From contig DATMRS010000022.1 of NCBI GenBank assembly GCA_035566015.1, positions 124,001 through 188,000 on the forward strand: DNA of 64,000 nucleotides, given 5' to 3'. Below, piece by piece: positions 8,660 to 16,826 of this stretch (position 1 is the stretch's first letter; the number at the start of each line of letters is the position of its first letter). Under the pieces are notes generated by a model. It worked only from the letters and a program-made list of their open reading frames with translations. It had not been told where the DNA came from and did not search any database. The stretch comes from DATMRS01 sp035566015. GTDB lineage: Bacteria > Pseudomonadota > Alphaproteobacteria > Sphingomonadales > Sphingomonadaceae. Made by a program: the position numbers and the translations under genes.

Positions 8660-9289
8660 ATGACCATCGCCGTCGATTTTGCGAGTCTGCTATGCTCGCG
8701 CCTCTGCCATGATCTGCTCTCGCCGGTGGGTGCGCTCAACAACGGCATCGAGCTTATGGCCGACGAGCATGACCCCGACATGCGCGCCCGCTGTCTCGAT
8801 CTGCTCGCCGAAAGCGCGCGGGCCTCGGCGAACAAGCTCAAATTCTTCCGGCTGGCGTTCGGCGCGGCGGGCGGCTTCGGCGATGCGATCGACAGCCGCG
8901 AAGCGAAGTCGGCAATCGAGGGACTCTATGGCGCCGACGGGAAGATCCAGCTCGGCTGGATGGTGGCGGAGCCCGCGCTCGACAAGACGGCGATCAAGGT
9001 GCTCCTCAATCTCGCGCTGATCGCAGGCGATGCGCTGGTGCGTGGCGGCCGGCTGGACGTCGGCGCCGAAGGGCCCGAGATCGTGATCCGCGCCGAAGGG
9101 CCGCGCCTCGTCCTCGATTCCGAGCTGCGCGACGCGTTGCTGGGCTGGACGGGCGAGGAGGCGTTGACGCCCCGCGCCGCGGCGGCCTGGCTGGTGCACC
9201 AGCTCGCGACGGAAGCGGGTGGATCGGTGCAGGTGTCGGAGCCGGCAGAAAATGTGCTGGTGTTCGGGGCCACGCTCGCGCGGCGCTGA
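8660..9289 (+). CDS. chpT: Histidine phosphotransferase ChpT
   Basis: 209 aa. The N-terminal helix carries LCSRLCHDLLSPVGALNNGIEL, the ChpT/HPt-like dimerisation motif with phospho-accepting His17, followed by a degenerate HATPase-like domain without the ATP-lid glycine motifs. In Caulobacter and relatives ChpT relays phosphate from CckA to CtrA and CpdR, controlling cell cycle and flagellar genes. Here it directly precedes cheA, a placement that fits co-regulation of motility. A GGAGG sequence at 8641-8645 lies upstream of the ATG. Confidence 0.9.
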   Translation: MTIAVDFASLLCSRLCHDLLSPVGALNNGIELMADEHDPDMRARCLDLLAESARASANKLKFFRLAFGAAGGFGDAIDSREAKSAIEGLYGADGKIQLGWMVAEPALDKTAIKVLLNLALIAGDALVRGGRLDVGAEGPEIVIRAEGPRLVLDSELRDALLGWTGEEALTPRAAAAWLVHQLATEAGGSVQVSEPAENVLVFGATLARR

Positions 9290-9365
9290 GACCGTACTGC
9301 TCGGTTAAACACATTTTTACCCATTGTTGGGACGATCGGCCTCGCAATTCTGCGCGGGCGGGCCG

Positions 9366-11693
9366 ATGGACGATCTCCTCCAGGAATTCATTGCCGAGAC
9401 GCGCGAGACGCTGTCGGCGATCGCGGGCGAGATAGTCGCCTGGGAGGCCGAACCGGCCGATCGTGGCCGGCTCGACGCGATCTTCCGCTTTGTCCACACG
9501 GTGAAGGGCAGTTGCGGCTTCCTTGATCTGCCGCGGATTGAGCGGTTGAGCCACGCCGCCGAGGAGCGGCTGGCTACGGTGCGCGACGGCAGGAGCGCGC
9601 CCGACGCGGCGCTTGTGAACTGCGTGCTCGCCACCGTCGACAGGATCGCGCTGCTCGTTGATGCGCTGGAGACCGGCGAGAGCCTTGCCGAAGAGGCGGA
9701 CGAGCACCTGATTGCCGCGCTTGCGGGTGAAAGCGGGGGAGGCGATGCGTCGCTGCGCCGGCCGGGCGGCGGCCAGCGGACTGTTTCGCGCACCATCCGC
9801 CTGTCGATCGATCTGCTCGATCGGCTGATGGGCGGCGTTTCGGACATGGTGCTCGCCCGCAACGATCTGGCGCGCAGGCTGCGCGATGCGGGCGGCGACG
9901 GCGCGGTAGAGGCGGCGTTCGAGCGGTTGTCGCTGTCGATCGCCGAAATCCGCGATACAATCACGCGCACGCGGATGCAGCGGCTCGACAATGTCTTCGC
10001 GACGCTGCCGCGCCTGGTGCGCGACCTTGCCGCCGATCTGGGCAAAATGGCGGTGATCGAGGTCGACGGCGGCGATGTCGAGCTGGATCGCGAGATGATC
10101 GAGATGATCCGCGATCCGCTGGTCCATATCATCCGCAACGCCGTCGATCATGGCATCGAAACGCCCGATCACCGTCGCGCCGCCGGCAAGTCGGCGGCGG
10201 GGCGGCTCACCGTGCGCGCCAGCCAGGCAGGCAATCAGATATCGATCGAGATTGCCGACGACGGGCGCGGCGTGGATGGTGATGCGCTCGTCGCGCGCGC
10301 GATGGCGGCGGGTCTCCTCGATCCGGATCGGGCAAGGCAGCTCGGCTGGGCGCAGAAGCTTGCCCTCGTCTTTGCGCCGGGCCTCTCCACCTCGTCCGCC
10401 ATCACCGCCATTTCGGGGCGCGGCGTCGGCATGGACGTGGTCCGCTCGAATATCGAGCGGATCGGCGGCCTCATAGATATCGAAAGCCAGCCGGGAAAGG
10501 GCATGCGCCTCGCGCTGCGCGTGCCGTTGACGCTCACCATCATTCCCGCACTGACCATCGGCGTCGCGGACCAGTGTTTCGCCATACCCCGTTCGGCGAT
10601 CGAGGAGATCGTGCGCGCGTCGGGCGCGGGGGTTCGCGTGGAATCGATCGGTGGCACGCAGGTTGCGACGATACGCGGGCAGCGCATGCCGGTGGTCGCC
10701 TTCGATCGGCTGATCGGGGTGGGCGCCGGCCCGCCGGCGATCCTGGTGATCCTGAAGCCGGCCGGGGGCGAATGTTTCGCGCTGGCGGTGGATATGGTCC
10801 ACGATCATGAGGAACTGGTGGTGAAGCCGGCGGCGCCGGCGGTGATGGCGACAGGCCTCTATGCCGGCACGACATTGCCCGATACCGGCCAGCCGATGCT
10901 GCTGCTCGATCCCGCCGGTATCGCCACGCTCGCCGGCGTCCTCCGCCAGGCCGATGCGCGTGAGGCCGCCGCGCCCGAGCCTGTCGAGCAAAGCGGACCG
11001 ATGCATGTGCCAACACTGCTTTTCCGCGATCTCTGCGGGGCCGAACGCGCGATCCGGCTCGGGGTGGTCGAGAGAATCGAGGAAGTGGCGGCCAGCGCGG
11101 TGCGGCCGAGCGCCGGCCGCCTGCGCCTTGTTCATGAGGGACGGCTTGTCCCGCTGCTGACCTGCGGTGAGACGATCGCGGGGCCCCGTCTTCGGGTCCT
11201 GCGGTTGAGCGACGGGGCGACCTCGCTTGCTTATGCGATAGACGAGGTGATCGATATCGTGGCGCTGCCCGAAAGCGGCATGCCCGCGGCCGATCCCGGT
11301 CTCATCTCGGGCGTCGTGCTGGTGGACGACCGCCCGGTCGAGTTGATCGATCCCTATTGGCTGTTCGCCGAGGCGGGCGACGGCGAAGTGGCGGGCGACC
11401 GGCGGCCGCTGTGCCTGCTTGGGGCAGAGGGCGATCCCTGGACGCGCGAGATATTGCGCCCGCTGGTCGAGGCGGCCGGCTATCGCGTCGTCCATGCCGG
11501 TCCGGGCCAGACGATGCGGCCCGATCTCGTCATCGACAATGGTGATGGCGCACCATTATCCGCCGGCCCGGGGACACCGGTGGTGCGCTTGCGCCGTGCG
11601 CAGGCCGTCACGCCGGGCGAGGAGGGCAGCGTCTATCGCTACGATCGCGAAGGGCTGCTCGCGGCCTTGCGCGCGCACCGGCGGGAGGGCTGA
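9366..11693 (+). CDS. cheA: Chemotaxis histidine kinase CheA with a degenerate C-terminal receiver-like tail
   Basis: 775 aa. Order of domains: HPt (phospho-site His44 in RFVHTVKGSCGF), a short linker without an obvious P2 CheY-binding domain, dimerisation helices (around residues 145-225), HATPase (N box IRNAVDHGIETP, G1 IADDGRGVDG, G2 GRGVGMDVVRSNIERIGG), then a CheW-like P5 domain and a second CheW-like stretch. The last 110 residues begin RRPLCLLGAEGDPWTREIL and look like a receiver domain that lost its acidic pocket. It phosphorylates CheY and CheB. Start chosen at MDDLLQEFIAETRE, the family N-terminus, 42 bases into the longer frame. Three bases separate it from cheW. Confidence 0.95.
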   Translation: MDDLLQEFIAETRETLSAIAGEIVAWEAEPADRGRLDAIFRFVHTVKGSCGFLDLPRIERLSHAAEERLATVRDGRSAPDAALVNCVLATVDRIALLVDALETGESLAEEADEHLIAALAGESGGGDASLRRPGGGQRTVSRTIRLSIDLLDRLMGGVSDMVLARNDLARRLRDAGGDGAVEAAFERLSLSIAEIRDTITRTRMQRLDNVFATLPRLVRDLAADLGKMAVIEVDGGDVELDREMIEMIRDPLVHIIRNAVDHGIETPDHRRAAGKSAAGRLTVRASQAGNQISIEIADDGRGVDGDALVARAMAAGLLDPDRARQLGWAQKLALVFAPGLSTSSAITAISGRGVGMDVVRSNIERIGGLIDIESQPGKGMRLALRVPLTLTIIPALTIGVADQCFAIPRSAIEEIVRASGAGVRVESIGGTQVATIRGQRMPVVAFDRLIGVGAGPPAILVILKPAGGECFALAVDMVHDHEELVVKPAAPAVMATGLYAGTTLPDTGQPMLLLDPAGIATLAGVLRQADAREAAAPEPVEQSGPMHVPTLLFRDLCGAERAIRLGVVERIEEVAASAVRPSAGRLRLVHEGRLVPLLTCGETIAGPRLRVLRLSDGATSLAYAIDEVIDIVALPESGMPAADPGLISGVVLVDDRPVELIDPYWLFAEAGDGEVAGDRRPLCLLGAEGDPWTREILRPLVEAAGYRVVHAGPGQTMRPDLVIDNGDGAPLSAGPGTPVVRLRRAQAVTPGEEGSVYRYDREGLLAALRAHRREG

Positions 11694-11696
11694 ACG

Positions 11697-12125
11697 ATGA
11701 CGCTTTATCTGATCGTGATGCTGGCCGGCGAGCGCGTGGTCCTGCCCGCCGATCATATCGATTCGGTGGTGGAGATAGAAAGCGTCACGCCCGTGCCGCT
11801 CGCCGCGCCGCACATCGCGGGTCTGGCGGCGATGCGCAGCCGGGTGCTGACGATCGTCGACAGCCTCGCCGCGCTGGGCCGCGCCGTCGACACGCCGCGA
11901 TCCAGCCAGGCGGTCGTCGTCACGGTGGAGGGGCATCTTTACGGGCTTCAGGTCTGCGAGGTTGAGGATGTGGTGGAATGCCCGGCCGTCGTGCAGCCGT
12001 TGAACGGCACGCTGGAGCCCGGCTGGGCGCGCGTTGCGCTGGGTATGATCGAGATTGCGGGCGATGCGCTGCTGCTCGTCGATCCGGTGGCGCTGGTCGC
12101 CGGGCCGCCCGCGCTCGCCGCCTGA
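11697..12125 (+). CDS. cheW: Chemotaxis coupling protein CheW
   Basis: 142-aa scaffold that joins receptors to CheA in the signalling array. The whole protein is a CheW domain: YLIVMLAGERVVLPADHIDSVVEI, then PHIAGLAAMRSRVLTIVDSLAALG (the receptor/kinase interface loop) and LYGLQVCEVEDVVECP. It starts three bases after the cheA stop and is clearly co-transcribed with it. No methyl-accepting receptor gene is in the window, so its partners are encoded elsewhere. Confidence 0.92.
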   Translation: MTLYLIVMLAGERVVLPADHIDSVVEIESVTPVPLAAPHIAGLAAMRSRVLTIVDSLAALGRAVDTPRSSQAVVVTVEGHLYGLQVCEVEDVVECPAVVQPLNGTLEPGWARVALGMIEIAGDALLLVDPVALVAGPPALAA

Positions 12126-12200
12126 GCAGGCGTTAACGTCGTGCTTACCTCAGCCGGGCTAGCCCGAATGCCGGGAGTATCGCAGGGTGCGGGGGGCGGC

Positions 12201-12566
12201 ATGAAGACCTGTCTGGTGGTGGATGATTCCAAGGTGATCCGCAAGGTTGCCCGCCATATACTCGAAACGTTGGAATTCAGGGTGGACGAGGCCGGGGACG
12301 GCCGCGAGGCGCTGGCCTATTGCGAGGCGTCGCCGCCCGACGTGGTGCTGCTCGACTGGAACATGCCGGTGATGAGCGGAATGGAATTCCTGCGCGCGCT
12401 TACGCACAGCAATGTGGCGCGCCGGCCGAAGATCGTCTTCTGCACCACCGAGAATGGCGTCGCGCATATCCGCGCCGCGATCGAGGCGGGGGCCGACGAA
12501 TATGTGATGAAGCCGTTCGATCGCGAGACGCTGGAAAGCAAGTTGCGGATCGTCGGGGTCGCCTGA
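12201..12566 (+). CDS. cheY: Single-domain response regulator CheY
   Basis: 121-aa stand-alone receiver domain: acidic pocket VVDDSK, phospho-acceptor Asp52 in DVVLLDWNMPVMSG, conserved Thr in FCTTEN and Lys in YVMKPFDRETLESKL. When phosphorylated by CheA it should bind the flagellar switch. The start at MKTCLVVDDS is used because the receiver fold begins there; an upstream in-frame start at 12141 would add an unstructured tail. The gene sits between cheW and cheB. Confidence 0.92.
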   Translation: MKTCLVVDDSKVIRKVARHILETLEFRVDEAGDGREALAYCEASPPDVVLLDWNMPVMSGMEFLRALTHSNVARRPKIVFCTTENGVAHIRAAIEAGADEYVMKPFDRETLESKLRIVGVA

Positions 12567-12578
12567 GGCATCGCGCCG

Positions 12579-13691
12579 ATGGCCGCCCGGATATACAGGA
12601 CGCAATCCTTTGCCCGGAAGGGCCATCAACCGGCGATCCGGCTGATGATCGTCGATGATTCGATCGTCGCGCGGATGGTCTTGTCGCGTATGCTGGCGGC
12701 GCGGCCGGAGTTCGAGATCGTCGCTGTCGCCACCCATACGCAGGAAGCGCTGGCGATGCTTGACGGGCTGCGCGTCGATATCATCCTGCTCGATGTCGAG
12801 ATGCCGGGCACGGACGGGCTGACGGCGCTGCCCGAAATCCTGGCGCGCAGCCAGGGCGCGCGCGTGCTGATCGTCTCGTCGGCGGCCGATTGGGGGGCGG
12901 AGGCGACGATCAAGGCGCTCGCGCTCGGCGCCGCCGACACGCTGCCGAAGCCCGGTGCGGGCAGCTTCGGAGGCCGCTTCGCCGACATATTGGCCGAACG
13001 CCTGCTGCGGATCGGCCGCCCGCCGCCTCCTTCCGGTGCGCCCGCGCCCGATGGTCCGCTTCGCCGGGGGGCGGTGCGGGGCCGGTCGTCCGACGGGCGC
13101 GAGAGGCCGGTGCGGTGCCTGGCGATTGGCGCGTCAACCGGCGGAGTGAACGCGCTTTCGGCGCTGCTGCCGACGCTGCCCGCCAGCTTCACCGCGCCGA
13201 TCCTCGTCACCCAGCATCTGCCCGCGCCGTTCATGCCCTATTTCGCCGTGCAGCTTCACGAGATTGCCGGCCGTCCGGCGAGCGTCGCGCAGGATGGTGC
13301 AGCGCTGAGGCCCGGCGAGATATTTGTCGCGCCGGGCGATCGTCATCTCTGCCTCATCCGGACGAATGGCGCGGTGCGGGTACGTCTCGACGACAGCCCT
13401 GCCGCTTCGGGCTGTCTGCCCTCGGTGGACCCGATGCTGATGGCGGTGGCGGAAATGTTTGGTGCGACCGGCGTCGGCATGATGCTGAGCGGGATGGGGC
13501 GCGACGGCGTGCTGGGCGCCGCCCGGCTGGTGGAGGCGGGCGGTGAGGTGCTGGCGCAGGATGCGGCAAGCTCGGTCGTCTGGGGTATGCCCGGCGCGGT
13601 CGTCAATGCGGGGCTCGCCTCGGCGGTGTTGCCGCCCGACCTGATGGCCCGGCATATCGGCGAGAGGAGCGACGCACCGGGATGGCGATGA
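12579..13691 (+). CDS. cheB: Chemotaxis response regulator protein-glutamate methylesterase CheB
   Basis: 370 aa. Receiver domain with Asp72 in DIILLDVEMPGTDGL, a Pro/Gly/Arg-rich linker around residues 147-177, then the methylesterase domain with catalytic Ser186 (IGASTGGVNAL), His213 (TQHLP) and the terminal Asp motif SGMGRDGVLGA. It removes methyl groups from receptor glutamates (and can deamidate glutamine), providing adaptation together with CheR. The first 20 residues before the receiver are unusual; a later start is possible. Its stop overlaps the cheR start. Confidence 0.95.
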   Translation: MAARIYRTQSFARKGHQPAIRLMIVDDSIVARMVLSRMLAARPEFEIVAVATHTQEALAMLDGLRVDIILLDVEMPGTDGLTALPEILARSQGARVLIVSSAADWGAEATIKALALGAADTLPKPGAGSFGGRFADILAERLLRIGRPPPPSGAPAPDGPLRRGAVRGRSSDGRERPVRCLAIGASTGGVNALSALLPTLPASFTAPILVTQHLPAPFMPYFAVQLHEIAGRPASVAQDGAALRPGEIFVAPGDRHLCLIRTNGAVRVRLDDSPAASGCLPSVDPMLMAVAEMFGATGVGMMLSGMGRDGVLGAARLVEAGGEVLAQDAASSVVWGMPGAVVNAGLASAVLPPDLMARHIGERSDAPGWR

Positions 13692-14491
13692 GCCGATCGT
13701 CGGCCGCGACGTTCGCGGCCATCCTCGAGGCGCATACCGGCCAGCAGCTTGGCTCCAGCCGCCATTGGCGGATCGAGATGGCGCTGGCCCCCCTGATGCG
13801 GTTGCGCAAGCTGGCTTCGCTCGATCATCTCGCCGATGCGCTGTCGCAGGGGCGCGAGCCCGCGCTGGCCGAGGCGGTGAGCGATGCGCTGCTCAACAAC
13901 GAAACCTTCTTCTACCGCGAACCGGCAGCCTTCGACCTGCTGGGCGAGGCCATGCTGGCGATGCGTGAGGCGCGGGCGGCGCGGCGGCTTGCCATCTGGT
14001 GCGCCGGCTGTTCGACGGGGCAGGAGGCCTATTCGCTGGCGATGCGCTTCGCCGAAGACGCGCGCTGGGAAGGATGGACGATCGATATCCTGGGCACCGA
14101 CGTCTCGCGCGTGGTGATCGCGCAGGCGCGTTCGGGCCTCTATTCGCAATTCGAGATTCAGCGCGGCCTGCCCGTGCGCGCGATGATGCGCTGGTTCGAC
14201 AGTGAGGGCGACCGGTGGCGCGCCAGCGCCGCGCTGCGCGGCAGGGTGCGTTTCGCGTGCCACAACCTTCTCGATGTACCCCCGGCTCCGTCCCGTTGCG
14301 ATGTGATCCTGTGCCGTAACGTGCTGCTCTATTTCGCCGAGGCGCGGCGCACCGCCGTCTTCGAGCGGCTCGCCGGCGCGATCGCGCCCGACGGCATCCT
14401 GATGCTGGGTGCGGGAGAGACGGCGCTGCGGCAGACCGACCGTTTCCAGCCCGACGGCGTCCATCGCGGCCTGTATCGCCCACGGCCCTGA
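13688..14491 (+). CDS. cheR: Chemotaxis protein methyltransferase CheR
   Basis: 267 aa. Contains the family signature NNETFFYREPAAFDLL, the SAM-binding motif WCAGCSTGQEAYSLAM, and the motif CDVILCRNVLLYF. It methylates receptor glutamates and opposes CheB. Two ATGs lie two codons apart (13682 and 13688); I prefer 13688 because it forms an ATGA overlap with the cheB stop, the same coupling used elsewhere in this window. Last gene of the che operon. Confidence 0.93.
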   Translation: MSRSSAATFAAILEAHTGQQLGSSRHWRIEMALAPLMRLRKLASLDHLADALSQGREPALAEAVSDALLNNETFFYREPAAFDLLGEAMLAMREARAARRLAIWCAGCSTGQEAYSLAMRFAEDARWEGWTIDILGTDVSRVVIAQARSGLYSQFEIQRGLPVRAMMRWFDSEGDRWRASAALRGRVRFACHNLLDVPPAPSRCDVILCRNVLLYFAEARRTAVFERLAGAIAPDGILMLGAGETALRQTDRFQPDGVHRGLYRPRP

Positions 14492-14528
14492 GACGGTTCA
14501 CCGCCGCGCCTTTTGCGATACAGTGCCC

Positions 14529-15251
14529 GTGCATTCATCCGAAGGGAGGCCCGCGCTGTCCGTCATCATCGATTGTCCGTCCCCCAATTTCGACGCGCGC
14601 ACGCTGCCCGTCTCCATGGTCGTGCTGCATTATACCGGCATGACCGACGCGGCTTCGGCGATCGCGCGGCTTACCGACCCGGAGGCGAAAGTCTCGGCCC
14701 ATTATGTCGTGGCCGAGGATGGGCAGGTGCTGCGCCTGGTCGACGAGGACAAGCGCGCCTGGCACGCCGGCCGATCGCATTGGCGGACGATCGACGATGT
14801 CAATTCGGCGAGCGTGGGGATCGAGATCGTCAATCCCGGCCATGTCCTCGGCTATCGTCCTTTTCCCGAGGCGCAGATGGCGACGCTGATCCCGCTGCTC
14901 GCCGATATCGTTCGCCGCCATCGCATCGTTCCCGCCAATGTCGTCGGCCATTCGGATGTGGCGCCCGCGCGCAAGGAAGATCCGGGCGAATTGTTCGATT
15001 GGGAGAAGCTGGCGCGTCATCGCCTTGCGCTCGCACGGCCGCGCGCCAACCTCGCCGATCCGCACTGGACAGCGGAGGGGTTCCTGCTCGCGCTTGGCCG
15101 CTTCGGCTATGACGTGTCGGATGGCGAGGCCGCGATCCGCGCCTTTCAGCGGCGTTTTCGGCCCGAGGCGATCGATGGCGTGGCCGACGGCGAATGCCGC
15201 GCAATCCTGCTCTCACTCCTCCTCGATCGCGAGCGCGGCATTTCGGCGTGA
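14529..15251 (+). CDS. N-acetylmuramoyl-L-alanine amidase (AmpD/AmiD type) with a C-terminal peptidoglycan-binding-like domain
   Basis: About 240 aa, Amidase_2 fold. Zinc ligands are visible as His in MVVLHYTGM, His and Asp in VVGHSDVAPARKEDPG; the substrate region SASVGIEIVNPGHVLGY is also typical. The last 70 residues (LGRFGYDVSDGEAAIRAFQRRFRPEAIDGVAD) match the PG_binding_1 repeat. No signal peptide is seen, so a cytoplasmic recycling role cleaving anhydro-muropeptides is likely. There is no in-frame ATG at the 5' end; GTG at 14529 (or 14523) is the probable start, while a GGGAGG sequence at 14544-14549 sits just inside it. Confidence 0.87.
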   Translation: MHSSEGRPALSVIIDCPSPNFDARTLPVSMVVLHYTGMTDAASAIARLTDPEAKVSAHYVVAEDGQVLRLVDEDKRAWHAGRSHWRTIDDVNSASVGIEIVNPGHVLGYRPFPEAQMATLIPLLADIVRRHRIVPANVVGHSDVAPARKEDPGELFDWEKLARHRLALARPRANLADPHWTAEGFLLALGRFGYDVSDGEAAIRAFQRRFRPEAIDGVADGECRAILLSLLLDRERGISA

Positions 15252-15282
15252 CGCGAAGCGCCGGGCCGGCTAGTGACGGGCC

Positions 15283-15650
15283 GTGCCAGAGGATCGGGCG
15301 GCCGCCGGCGGGGATTTCCCGCGGGAGGAAAGTCCGGGCTCCAAGGAGCAACGGTGCCGGATAACGTCCGGCGGGGGCGACCCCAGGGAAAGTGCCACAG
15401 AAAGGATACCGCCGCGTTTCGATGCGGTAAGGGCGAAAGGGTGCGGTAAGGGCGCACCGCGGGCCCGGCAACGGGAACGGCATGGCAAACCCCACCGGGA
15501 GCAAGACCGAATAGGGACGGCATATGGGCTGCTCCGCCCTGTCGTCCGGGTTGGTTGCTGGAGACCGGGAGCAATTCCGGTCCTAGAGGAATGGTCGCCC
15601 ATCCGGCCTCGCGCCGGTGGACAGAACCCGGCTTACAGATCCTCTGGCAC
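15283..15650 (+). ncRNA. rnpB: RNase P RNA (class A)
   Basis: Catalytic RNA that matures tRNA 5' ends. The ends (15283-15295 and 15638-15650) form a perfect 13-bp P1 helix. Between them are the conserved core pieces: GAGGAAAGTCCGGGCTCC near 15325, the ACAGAAAGGATACCGCC segment near 15393, GAGCAAGACCGAATAGG near 15500, and ACAGAACCCGGCTTACAG at 15621-15638. Order and spacing match bacterial class A RNase P RNA. Several overlapping reading frames across this stretch are therefore not genes. Confidence 0.96.
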
Positions 15651-15679
15651 ACGAATGGCGGAAAACTGCGGGTTCTTTA

Positions 15680-15708
15680 AAGTGTGCCGTGCCATCGCTG
15701 GCACACTT
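15680..15708 (+). terminator. Stem-loop downstream of rnpB
   Basis: A perfect 9-bp inverted repeat (AAGTGTGCC at 15680-15688, GGCACACTT at 15700-15708) with an 11-base loop, 30 bases after the RNase P RNA. No long T run follows, so termination is inferred from position and stem only. Confidence 0.45.
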
Positions 15709-15925
15709 ACTTCCATTATCGCGACGAATAAAATGCCCGTTTCGTCACCCGGCACGCGCTGGAATGATGAAGGGAGTTGGGGGCGGAATCGGTCCTGCCG
15801 TCGACCGAGCGGCGCTGTATGACTCCGAATTCATCGAATGTAATGAACCCTGCGCGCGCAGGATCGTTACGCGCCAGCAAGGCGAGACAATCGCTTGCCA
15901 CCCGATGAGAGCTTCGGAGGTTGTG

Positions 15926-16234
15926 ATGAAGATATTACTCTTGGCGGCTGCCCTTTCGCTAAGCGGTGCGGCTTATGCGCAGGCCGGTCAGCCCCCCGAC
16001 AGCGGCGACGTATCCACGCCCGATGCCACTGCGCCGGCTACGGCACCCGACAGCACCGCCCCCGACACGACGGCGCCCGACAGCACGGCGCCCGCCGCGA
16101 CGACGTCCGCACCGACGAGCACCGATACGGCGACCGCACCCGAGGCTTCGACCAAGAATTATCCCCCCTGCTCGCGCACTGTCACTGACAATTGCATGCA
16201 GGGCGGCGGCCGGCATCACGCCCGGAGGCGCTGA
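15926..16234 (+). CDS. Small secreted Thr/Pro/Ala-repeat protein
   Basis: 102 aa. A signal peptide (MKILLLAAALSLSGAAYAQA) leads into a low-complexity region built from TAPDSTAPDTTAPDS-like units, with 15 or more Thr and many Pro/Asp. The C-terminus has two Cys (PPCSRTVTDNCMQ) and a basic HHARRR tail. I know no family function; such proteins are predicted to be periplasmic or surface-exposed and disordered. The ATG at 15926 has a GGAGG site at 15916-15920. It is preceded by a 275-base non-coding stretch after rnpB. Confidence 0.65.
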   Translation: MKILLLAAALSLSGAAYAQAGQPPDSGDVSTPDATAPATAPDSTAPDTTAPDSTAPAATTSAPTSTDTATAPEASTKNYPPCSRTVTDNCMQGGGRHHARRR

Positions 16235-16237
16235 CGG

Positions 16238-16259
16238 GACGGCCGGCGATCGGGCCGTC
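16238..16259. terminator. Hairpin between convergent genes
   Basis: Perfect 7-bp arms GACGGCC (16238-16244) and GGCCGTC (16253-16259) with an 8-base loop, directly after the small secreted protein and before the convergent NTF2-like gene. No clear T run. Likely a transcription stop for one or both genes. Confidence 0.4.
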
Positions 16260-16303
16260 GCGCCTCTCTCCTTTGGCGCGCGGCTCTGGCCGGCCGGAAC
16301 CCC

Positions 16304-16732
16304 TTACTCGGCGAAATCGGCCGCCGGACCCGCGTAGCGGGCGACGCGGATGCGCCAGATTTTGCCGTCCTTCAGCTTGTAGAAGATGAAGCTGACGAAC
16401 TCTTTCACCGTACCCGCCTGGAAGGAGAGGCCGTTCTTCTCATAATCGCGAAACGGCTCGAAGCGGGACGGCATCGTCACGGCGACGGTATCGCCCGTCA
16501 TCGCAAATTCGCCAATTTCGACGAATTCGCGGCTATATTCGTGGAAATCGGCGTAGAAATCGGCGATTTGCTGCGGGCTCGACAGCGTCAGGGTTCCGAC
16601 CTTGTAGCGCACGTCGGGCGCATAATAAGCGACCTGCCGCGCATAATTGCGGCCGTTGAACTGATCGAGATAGTCCTGCAAATCCGCCCGGCTGCGGATT
16701 CGCGCATCGCCCGTCTGCCCCTCGTTTCCCAT
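16304..16732 (-). CDS. NTF2-like / SnoaL-like domain protein
   Basis: 142 aa forming one cone-shaped NTF2-like domain: a helix with YLDQFNGRNYARQVAYYAPDVRYKVG, then curved-sheet strands ending FVSFIFYKLKDGKIWRIRVARY. Proteins of this fold act as small isomerases, hydratases, dehydratases or non-catalytic binders. No motif fixes a reaction. AAGGAAATGAT precedes the ATG at 16732. It diverges from the aldo/keto reductase gene (95 bases between starts). Confidence 0.75.
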   Translation of the reverse strand: MGNEGQTGDARIRSRADLQDYLDQFNGRNYARQVAYYAPDVRYKVGTLTLSSPQQIADFYADFHEYSREFVEIGEFAMTGDTVAVTMPSRFEPFRDYEKNGLSFQAGTVKEFVSFIFYKLKDGKIWRIRVARYAGPAADFAE

Positions 16733-16826
16733 ATCATTTCCTTTCGCTGCACGATCTTGTCGATTGCTTTGCTGCATGACAGCCTGCACGAAGCGGCGCA
16801 ACCGCGGCGACGCAACAGGAGATGAT

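Noticed and set aside
9006..11495. 829-codon open frame on the minus strand opposite chpT/cheA
   Set aside because: It is antisense to clear domains of CheA, has biased His/Arg/Gln-rich composition, and shows no domain of its own. A GC-rich shadow frame.
12130..12160. TTAAC-N7-TTACC before cheY as a CtrA site
   Set aside because: Spacing from TTAA to the second half is 8, not 7, and the second half is not TTAA; too weak to report.
15283..15822. Open frames on both strands across 15.3-15.8 kb
   Set aside because: The stretch is the RNase P RNA with a perfect P1 helix; frames are incidental.
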